Assembly: GCA_031276615.1 (NCBI GenBank)
Contig: JAISND010000042.1
Span: 1 to 12,765 of the forward strand
Reading direction: 5' to 3'
DNA: 12,765 nucleotides
Source: Treponema sp.
GTDB taxonomy: Bacteria > Spirochaetota > Spirochaetia > Treponematales > Breznakiellaceae
The translations under genes and the position numbers were made by a program. The notes below the pieces were generated by a model. That model was not told where the DNA came from. It saw only the letters and a program-made list of their open reading frames with translations, and ran no database searches. Within the stretch, counting starts at the first letter, position 1; every line of letters starts with the position of its first letter. Positions 7,705-12,765 of the stretch are shown here, in pieces.

Positions 7705-8292
7705 TTACACCGGCAGCCGCGCCAGCAGACTCAAAAGCAGCCGCACCGCGAAGCCGCCTCCGACGCGCAGCGCCAGGAGCGCGAGAATGGCGGCAATGAT
7801 CCCGCTCAGGTAATTGACCAGCCGCCTTCCGAAGATGATCCGGTTGACGCGGTAGAGCAGGGGCTGGGAGATGGTGTCGATGATGCGCCAGAAGGCGCCG
7901 TAGATGTTGCGGTTGGTCATGTAGGCGACAAAGCGCAGTACGAGGATAACGATGAAAAAGCCCAGAATGAAGGAAGCCGCCGACCAGAGCGCGGAAAGCG
8001 TGACGGCAAGTATTATGCCAAGGCTGATCCTGCCGTAGTTGGCGACGGTGGAGAAAATATTCTGGGCAAGGGAGAGAAGCGCCATGCCCGCGACGGGGGA
8101 AAGGTCGAGAAAGCCCGCCCGGAGACCCGGTATGCCGCGCCAGAAGTTGAGATAGGGATCGGTGACGCGGCAGAGAATTTCCGCGGGCTTTCCGTAACGG
8201 ACTCCCGAAAACCAGGAAAGCATGACCCGGATAAAAATCAGGATCGTATAAAGGCCGGTAAGACCTGCCAGCAGATTCATTACGACACGCAT
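7705..8292 (-). CDS. YggT-family integral membrane protein
   Basis: This 195-residue, very hydrophobic protein has two copies of the YggT unit, as is usual for the longer members. Copy one (about 10-80) has L-S-W-F, V-T-D-P-Y-L-N-F and the motif GIPGLRAGFLDLSPVAGM, close to the family consensus of a T-x-P turn and I-P-x-x-G-x-x-D-L-S-P. Copy two (about 106-176) is more divergent (I-S-Q-P-L-L-Y-R-V-N-R-I-I-F). Roughly four to five membrane helices are likely. YggT proteins have been linked to osmotic tolerance, division or membrane protein placement in various bacteria, but the precise role is not known, and none can be inferred here. The ATG at 8292 overlaps the dnaE stop by one base (TAATG) with GGAGGG four bases upstream. 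An in-frame ATG at 8280 is less well placed. Confidence 0.88.
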   Translation of the reverse strand: MRVVMNLLAGLTGLYTILIFIRVMLSWFSGVRYGKPAEILCRVTDPYLNFWRGIPGLRAGFLDLSPVAGMALLSLAQNIFSTVANYGRISLGIILAVTLSALWSAASFILGFFIVILVLRFVAYMTNRNIYGAFWRIIDTISQPLLYRVNRIIFGRRLVNYLSGIIAAILALLALRVGGGFAVRLLLSLLARLPV

Positions 8293-11200
8293 TATTCCCT
8301 CCATGCCTCCGCGACCCCGGCGCAGCGGCCGAGCGCCTCCGGAATTTCCGTTTCGGATACGGTCCCAAGGCCGGTGGCGGTGCGTATAACGCGCTCCCCT
8401 CCCTGAACCGGGACATGAATAAACACCGTACAGGCGCCGGGGCTGCCGGCGAGGCAATCCCGCAGGGGGTAAAGATTTTCGTCGCGGTCAAGGGCCTCGC
8501 GCCGCAGCCTGATATGGACGGCCTGTTCCCGCCGCGCCGCCGTATCCCCGCCGTCCGCGGACGGCGGGGATACGGCATCCGTCCCTTCCGCATCCTCCGC
8601 TTTCCGCGCCGCCGCCCGCACAAGTTTGTTGATGTCCTGCATGCTGGAAACCCTGAAACCCGGCTTCTCCGGATTCTTTTCGTTTGCGGGATCAATGCTG
8701 CCAAGGAGGGCGACTATCTCGTCCTCCGCCGCCACGGCCCTGCAGTTCTTCCAGACCCTGGAAAAAAACACAAGGTCTAGCTCTCCCGACTTGTCCTGCA
8801 GGACGCCAAAGGCCATCTCGTTGCCGTTCCTGTCGTTGTGGCTTCGCAGGGACTTGAGGACGCCTATGGCGGTATAGGTTCCCGCCTTCGCCTTTGAGGG
8901 GGCGGAAAGATCCAGTATGTTCAGATCCAGTTCCTTCGCGTATTTCCGGATGTTACGGTACTTGTCCCACCTGCGTTCCAGGACTTCTTCCTGTCCGGCC
9001 GCCTCCTCCGCTTCCCGGGAACCGATGCAGTCATCGACAAGAAAGCTGTGGCGATCCTTGTTCTGCTGGTAGTCGATCTTGCCCCGGAGAATGGCGGCCT
9101 TGTCCGCCTCGATTCTGTCGCGGCATTTTTCCCAGGCCCTGGAGAAAAAGGTCAGCTCAATTTCTCCGTTGTAATCTTCCAGGGACGCAAAGGCCATCTT
9201 GTCACCCCTGGAGGTAGAAATGATTTTTATGTTTTTTATGATCCCGACAAGGATGCAGCTGCCCGGCGTCAGCGTTTCACGGCGGCCAAGGTCAACCTTT
9301 ACCACCCGCTGCCAGAGCGCCCTGTATTCGTCCAGAGGGTGGCCCGAGAAAAAGAAACCGATAAGTTCCTTTTCGATTTTCAGTTTTTCCGCCTGGTCTG
9401 TTTCCGGAAAGTCTTTGAATTCAAAATCGGGATATTCCTTTTCGCCGCTTTCCCCGAAGAGGCTTGTCTGGCCGAATTTTTTTTCGTCCTTGACGTTCTG
9501 GACATATTCCACCGCCCTTTCCAGATTCCCCTGAAGGGTTTCGCGGGGAATTCCGAATACGTCAAAGGCGCCGGTCAGGGCAAGCAGCTCTATCACCTTC
9601 TTACCCACAGTTTTTATGTCAACCCTCTCAAGGAAGTCAATAAAGTCCCTGTAGGGCCCCCCGCCGCGGCATCTGATAATCTCGTCCGCCGAAGCCTCTC
9701 CCAGCCCCTTAATTCCCAGAAAGCCGTAGACGATGCGGCCTTCCACAACGGTAAAGAGCCTGTCCGAGCGGTTGATGTCCGGCGGATCGATGCCGAGGCC
9801 CATCTTCCGCGCTTCGCCGATGCACTCGGAAAGCTTGTCCTTGTCCGTGCTGTGAATCTCGTTGGAAAGGCTCGCGGCCATAAATTCCGCGGGAAAGTTT
9901 GCCTTGAGAAAGGCGGTATGGTAGGCGATGACCGAATAGGCCGCCGCGTGGCTCTTGTTGAATCCGTATCCGGCAAAGGGAATGAGAAGCTCGAATATTT
10001 CATCGGCTTTTTTTTCGTCGTAACCCCGTTTAACGGCGCCGGCGATGAACTTCTCCTTCTCCTTGATCATTTTCTCCATGTTCTTCTTTCCCATGGCCCT
10101 GCGCAGCTCGTCCGCGTGGCCAAGGGTAAAGCCGGCGACAATCCGGGCGACCTGCATAACCTGTTCCTGGTAAGTGATGACGCCGTAAGTCTCCCTGAGC
10201 AGGCCCTCCAGGCTTGGGTCGGGGTAGGTAATTGTCCCGCCGTTTTTGGATTCGATAAACTTGGGTATGTTGTCCATGGGGCCGGGCCGGTACAGCGCGT
10301 TAAGCGCTATCAGGTCTTCGATTCTTCCGGGTTTGGCCTTTTTGAGGATATCCTGCATTCCTTCGGATTCAAACTGGAACACCTCGAAACTTTTCCCCTC
10401 GCCGAGCATTTTGAAGGCCGCTTCGGATTCGGCCGTTCCGCTTTCGGAAATATCTTCGATGCGGAAATTCGCGTACTTTCCGCCGCGCAGGCGTATCAGT
10501 TCCAGGGTGTGCCTGATCACGTCAAGGGTTTTAAGGCCGAGAAAATCCATTTTGACCAGGCCGCAGCTTTCCAGATGATTCATGGTGTACTGGGTGGCTA
10601 TGCCCCCGGTCCTGGGGTCACGGTAGAGGGGCACAAAATCGTGGAGGGCAGACTTGCCGATAACCACCCCGGCGGCGTGGATACTGGAATGCCTGTTGAG
10701 ACCCTCGAGCTTCCTGGCCAGGCTGAAGAGTTCCGTATAACGCGAATCCCGCTCCAGTTCGCCCAGTCTGGGTTCCGCCCTGAACGCCTTTGCCAGGGAA
10801 ACTTCGGGGCCCCTGGGAATGAGCTTGGTGATCATGTCCGATTCGGGGATGCTGATGCCCAGCGTCCGGGCAACGTCCTTGATCACCTGCTTTGCCCCCA
10901 GGGTTCCAAAGGTGATGATCTGGCCGACCTGCTCCTTGCCGTATTTGCCGGTAACGTATTCGATTACCTCATCCCGCCGCTCGTTGCAGAAGTCCACGTC
11001 AAAGTCGGGCATGCTGATGCGTTCGGGATTGAGGAAGCGCTCGAAGAGCAGATCGTACTTGAGGGGGTCGATGTCGGTGATGCGCAGGGCGTAGGCCACA
11101 ATGGAACCCGCCCCGGAACCGCGGCCGGGGCCCACGTCGATGCCGTGCTCCTTGGCCCAGTTGATAAAATCCGCCACGATAAGGAAGTAGCCGGTGAAGC

Positions 11201-12314
11201 CCATTTTGATGATGGTATCCAGTTCGTATTCGGCGCGGCCGCGGATCTCTTCCCCCCGGGCGGCCGCTTCACCTTCCGCGTCCTCCCCCAGCTCGCGGGG
11301 GTAGCGCTTCGGCAGCCCCCCGGCGGTCAGATGCCGCAGGTAGGCGTCCGCGCCGGAAAAATCCGGGGGGATGGGAAAATCCGGGAGGTACCGGGGCAGG
11401 TCTTCAGTTTCCACCCGGGGAATGTCCGTCCTGCAGCGGGCGGCGATCCGCAGCGAATTGGCGACGGCCTCGGGGTATTCGGGAAACAGGGCGGCCATTT
11501 CATCCCCGGTTTTAAGGTAGAAACTGTCCCCGTAATACCGTTTCCGCCTTTCGTCGGAGCGGAGCTTTCCGGTTCCGATGCAGAGGAGCACGTCATGGGC
11601 AACCGAATCTTCCTGTTTGAGGTAGTGGACATCGTTCGTCACAACCAGGGGGATGCCGGTACGCCGGGAAATTCCGGCAATTTCCTCATATATTTCCCGC
11701 TCGGAAAGGGAACAGCCCCGGATTTCGCCCGCGGGAATACCGTGATCCTGAATCTCAAGGTAGAAATTATCATCCCCGAAAATATCCCGGAACCGCCTGG
11801 CTCTCTGTTCCGCCCTGTCCGGCTTTCCCTCCTGAACAAGCCTGGGTATCTCCCCGGAAACGCAGGCCGAAAGGGCAATGAGGCCGCCGTGGTATTTGAT
11901 CAGAAGCTCCTCGTCGACGCGGGGCCGGTAATAGAAGCCTTCGGTGTAGGCAAAGGAACAAAGTTTCACCAGGTTAAGGTAGCCCTCCCGGTTTGAGGCC
12001 AGAAGCACCAGGTGATGGTATTTATTCTCGTTTTCGGCGCCCTTTTTCTCAAGACGGGAACCGGGCGCGACATAAACCTCGCAGCCGACAATCGGGGTAA
12101 TGGGATTTTTCCGCGGTTCGTGCTTGCCGGCCGCGTTGAGGGTTTCCCGGCAGGCGGCTATAAATTCCATCGCCCCGAACATATTGCCGTGGTCGGTAAG
12201 GGCAAGGTATTTCATGCCCAGTTCTTCCGCACGGTCGGCCAGGCTCATTACCGAAACGGCGGCGTCCTGCAGGGAAAAATCCGAATGGACGTGAAGGTGA
12301 ACAAAATCGGTCAT
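8292..12314 (-). CDS. dnaE: DNA polymerase III subunit alpha (DnaE), with duplicated OB region
   Basis: This is the replicative polymerase catalytic subunit, 1340 residues. The PHP domain (1-about 300) keeps HLHVHSDFS with H8 and H10, TDHG (D41, H42), E79, H101, C151 and NDVH (D228, H230). The palm carries GPGRGSGAGS (395-404), PDFDVDF (436-442) and the third catalytic aspartate D590 in GLVKMDFLGL. Fingers motifs TYQEQVMQVA and FAGYGFNKSHAAAY follow, then a helix-hairpin-helix region and a clamp-binding motif QTSLF (949-953). An OB fold (about 1015-1097) is followed by a second, similar OB fold (about 1143-1228), a low-complexity linker (about 1231-1265) and the usual C-terminal domain (1266-1340). 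E. coli DnaE has 1160 residues and a single OB fold. The start is fixed by the PHP motif; no good Shine-Dalgarno site precedes it. It is followed by yggT with a one-base overlap. Confidence 0.97.
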   Translation of the reverse strand: MTDFVHLHVHSDFSLQDAAVSVMSLADRAEELGMKYLALTDHGNMFGAMEFIAACRETLNAAGKHEPRKNPITPIVGCEVYVAPGSRLEKKGAENENKYHHLVLLASNREGYLNLVKLCSFAYTEGFYYRPRVDEELLIKYHGGLIALSACVSGEIPRLVQEGKPDRAEQRARRFRDIFGDDNFYLEIQDHGIPAGEIRGCSLSEREIYEEIAGISRRTGIPLVVTNDVHYLKQEDSVAHDVLLCIGTGKLRSDERRKRYYGDSFYLKTGDEMAALFPEYPEAVANSLRIAARCRTDIPRVETEDLPRYLPDFPIPPDFSGADAYLRHLTAGGLPKRYPRELGEDAEGEAAARGEEIRGRAEYELDTIIKMGFTGYFLIVADFINWAKEHGIDVGPGRGSGAGSIVAYALRITDIDPLKYDLLFERFLNPERISMPDFDVDFCNERRDEVIEYVTGKYGKEQVGQIITFGTLGAKQVIKDVARTLGISIPESDMITKLIPRGPEVSLAKAFRAEPRLGELERDSRYTELFSLARKLEGLNRHSSIHAAGVVIGKSALHDFVPLYRDPRTGGIATQYTMNHLESCGLVKMDFLGLKTLDVIRHTLELIRLRGGKYANFRIEDISESGTAESEAAFKMLGEGKSFEVFQFESEGMQDILKKAKPGRIEDLIALNALYRPGPMDNIPKFIESKNGGTITYPDPSLEGLLRETYGVITYQEQVMQVARIVAGFTLGHADELRRAMGKKNMEKMIKEKEKFIAGAVKRGYDEKKADEIFELLIPFAGYGFNKSHAAAYSVIAYHTAFLKANFPAEFMAASLSNEIHSTDKDKLSECIGEARKMGLGIDPPDINRSDRLFTVVEGRIVYGFLGIKGLGEASADEIIRCRGGGPYRDFIDFLERVDIKTVGKKVIELLALTGAFDVFGIPRETLQGNLERAVEYVQNVKDEKKFGQTSLFGESGEKEYPDFEFKDFPETDQAEKLKIEKELIGFFFSGHPLDEYRALWQRVVKVDLGRRETLTPGSCILVGIIKNIKIISTSRGDKMAFASLEDYNGEIELTFFSRAWEKCRDRIEADKAAILRGKIDYQQNKDRHSFLVDDCIGSREAEEAAGQEEVLERRWDKYRNIRKYAKELDLNILDLSAPSKAKAGTYTAIGVLKSLRSHNDRNGNEMAFGVLQDKSGELDLVFFSRVWKNCRAVAAEDEIVALLGSIDPANEKNPEKPGFRVSSMQDINKLVRAAARKAEDAEGTDAVSPPSADGGDTAARREQAVHIRLRREALDRDENLYPLRDCLAGSPGACTVFIHVPVQGGERVIRTATGLGTVSETEIPEALGRCAGVAEAWRE
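8297..8302 (-). promoter_or_regulatory. Shine-Dalgarno site deciding the yggT start
   Basis: On the minus strand GGAGGG stands four bases before the ATG at 8292, inside the end of dnaE. It favours that start over the ATG at 8280, which lies 16 bases from the site. Confidence 0.55.
8539..8576. repeat. perfect 38-bp palindrome inside dnaE
   Basis: Each 19-base arm (GCCGTATCCCCGCCGTCCG and its reverse complement) pairs without a mismatch and without a spacer. The pairing stops at 8538/8577. It lies in the codons for DnaE residues 1247-1258 plus two bases of 1259, in the linker between the second OB fold and the C-terminal domain. It encodes AVSPPSADGGDT in frame. In dnaE mRNA it could form a very stable GC-rich hairpin. 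I did not find another copy in the window. Confidence 0.95.
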
Positions 12315-12322
12315 ATTTTGGA

Positions 12323-12351
12323 ATACTACCGTAAAATACCCTTCCCCGCAA
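12323..12351 (-). promoter_or_regulatory. possible dnaE promoter, near-leaderless
   Basis: On the minus strand TTGCGG (12346-12351) and TAGTAT (12323-12328) are 17 bases apart and match the -35 and -10 consensus at 3/6 and 4/6. Transcription would begin at or within a few bases of the dnaE ATG, which fits the absence of a clear Shine-Dalgarno site. Both matches are weak. Confidence 0.22.
12332..12337 (+). promoter_or_regulatory. possible -10 box for the V4R gene
   Basis: TAAAAT matches the sigma-70 -10 consensus at 5 of 6 positions in the short divergent gap between dnaE and the V4R gene. No convincing -35 box is found at the right distance. Transcription from it would start near 12344, upstream of both candidate start codons. 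Confidence 0.25.
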
Positions 12352-12424
12352 GGATTATTTGATGTATTATTATGAGGTCTCGCGGGACTTCGGTTTCGCG
12401 AAAAAGTACAGGCAGATTGTCAGC

Positions 12425-12430
12425 AGGAGG
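12425..12430 (+). promoter_or_regulatory. strong Shine-Dalgarno site for the V4R gene
   Basis: AGGAGG lies 6 bases before the ATG at 12437, the best ribosome site in the window. A weaker one, AAGGA at 12350-12354, precedes the in-frame ATG at 12362 by 7 bases. The stronger site favours the shorter protein. Confidence 0.6.
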
Positions 12431-12436
12431 AAAGAT

Positions 12437-12765
12437 ATGGTTAGTACAAAAAAAAGGAAGTATGAATTCAACTGGGACGAAACCGTAGGGGCGGATATGC
12501 AGATAGCCCGGCCCCATCTGGGCCCCAGCACCAGAATTGAGACTTACCGGCTTTTTCAGTTTACCCTGAGGGATGTGCTGGAACAGCATTACGGCGCCGA
12601 AACGGCGGATACCCTTTTCCGGGAGGCGGGAGTTTTGGCGGGCAGGGCCTTCTTTGAAAAATTTCTGAACCACGCCGACAGCGTGTCCTCCCTGGCAAAC
12701 GCCATACAGAAATCTTTTAACGATTTCGGCATAGGAATTTTCCGGGTGGAAGTCGCCAGGCCCGA
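12437..12765 (+). CDS. V4R-domain (4-vinyl reductase-like) protein, 3' end cut off
   Basis: The visible 109 residues match the start of a V4R domain, a small-molecule-binding fold found alone or fused to regulators and cyclases. Characteristic pieces are ARPHLGPSTRIETYRLFQFT (24-43), LRDVLEQHYGAETADTLF (44-61) and REAGVLAGRAFFEKFL (62-77), followed by FNDFGIGIFRVEV (94-106). The ligand is unknown. The protein runs off the window, so it cannot be said whether the domain stands alone or is fused to an output domain. The start at 12437 is preferred because of AGGAGG upstream. The in-frame ATG at 12362 would add 25 residues, basic and aromatic (MYYYEVSRDFGFAKKYRQ...). A run of eight A (12448-12455) follows the start closely. 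The gene is divergent from dnaE. Confidence 0.75.
   Translation, partial: MVSTKKRKYEFNWDETVGADMQIARPHLGPSTRIETYRLFQFTLRDVLEQHYGAETADTLFREAGVLAGRAFFEKFLNHADSVSSLANAIQKSFNDFGIGIFRVEVARP

Noticed and set aside
8305..8457. Longer yggT start giving 250 residues
   Set aside because: The added N-terminus is arginine-rich and overlaps the conserved C-terminal domain of dnaE in another frame. GGAGGG and the TAATG junction support 8292.
7499..8704. A 401-codon - strand frame across the yggT gene and the ends of subunit B and dnaE
   Set aside because: It is out of frame with both real minus-strand genes, and its product is rich in R, H and P without any family motif.
11221..11300. CCCCGGG, GCGGCCGC and similar short symmetrical GC-rich words
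   Set aside because: They are short, imperfect and in coding sequence, as expected from GC-rich codons. They form no long stem like the one at 8539-8576.
9048..11996. A 982-codon open frame on the + strand opposite dnaE
   Set aside because: It is the mirror of a real, fully conserved polymerase gene. Long antisense frames are expected in GC-rich coding DNA, and the translation shows no recognisable domain.
1..12765. Signs of a mobile element, defence system, CRISPR array or RNA gene
   Set aside because: No transposase, integrase, repeat-spacer pattern, tRNA-like fold or foreign-looking gene was seen. All genes are core energy, replication or membrane functions, apart from the partial V4R gene.

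Overview
The window looks like ordinary chromosomal DNA from a GC-rich spirochaete, most likely of the Treponema lineage (Treponema or a termite-gut relative). This rests on protein flavour, the use of a V/A-type rather than an F-type ATPase, and my memory of similar loci in Treponema. No database search was possible, so the genus is an inference. Coding density is very high: genes overlap by 1 to 4 bases or are separated by at most a few tens of bases.

Left half (1-7688, + strand): one operon for a V/A-type (rotary) ATPase/ATP synthase, in the order C - I - K - F - E - A - B. It holds the rotor-ring adaptor (C), the membrane stator (I), the rotor ring (K), the central-stalk subunit F, the peripheral-stalk subunit E, the catalytic subunit A and the nucleotide-binding non-catalytic subunit B. 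Three junctions (C/I, E/A, A/B) are 4-base GTGA overlaps, where the GTG start of one gene overlaps the TGA stop of the previous one. F also starts with GTG. Subunit D (central shaft) does not follow B, and no G/H peripheral-stalk partner is present. They must lie upstream of the window or elsewhere. The rotor subunit is a 100-residue two-helix protein with a signal-peptide-like N-terminus, as in Thermus, not a four-helix NtpK as in Enterococcus.

Middle and right (7705-12314, - strand): a convergent pair, dnaE followed by a yggT-family membrane protein gene, overlapping by one base (TAATG) and so probably co-transcribed. Only 16 bases separate the yggT stop from the stop of the ATPase operon. 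A small shared hairpin lies there. The DnaE (replicative DNA polymerase III alpha subunit) is 1340 residues, clearly longer than the 1160 of E. coli. The extra length is explained by a second copy of the OB-fold region (about 1116-1230, resembling 994-1097) and a linker (about 1231-1265). Inside that linker the DNA forms a perfect 38-bp palindrome (8539-8576), the most unusual structure in the window.

Right edge (12362 or 12437 to the end, + strand): the start of a V4R-domain (small-molecule-binding) protein, transcribed divergently from dnaE and cut off by the window end. Its start codon is ambiguous between two candidates, each with its own Shine-Dalgarno sequence, and an A8 tract lies just after the second start.

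I saw no RNA genes, insertion sequences, CRISPR arrays, phage genes or defence systems. I found no complete novel multi-gene system. The items worth a second look are the in-frame palindrome, the OB-fold duplication in DnaE and the incomplete ATPase gene set.
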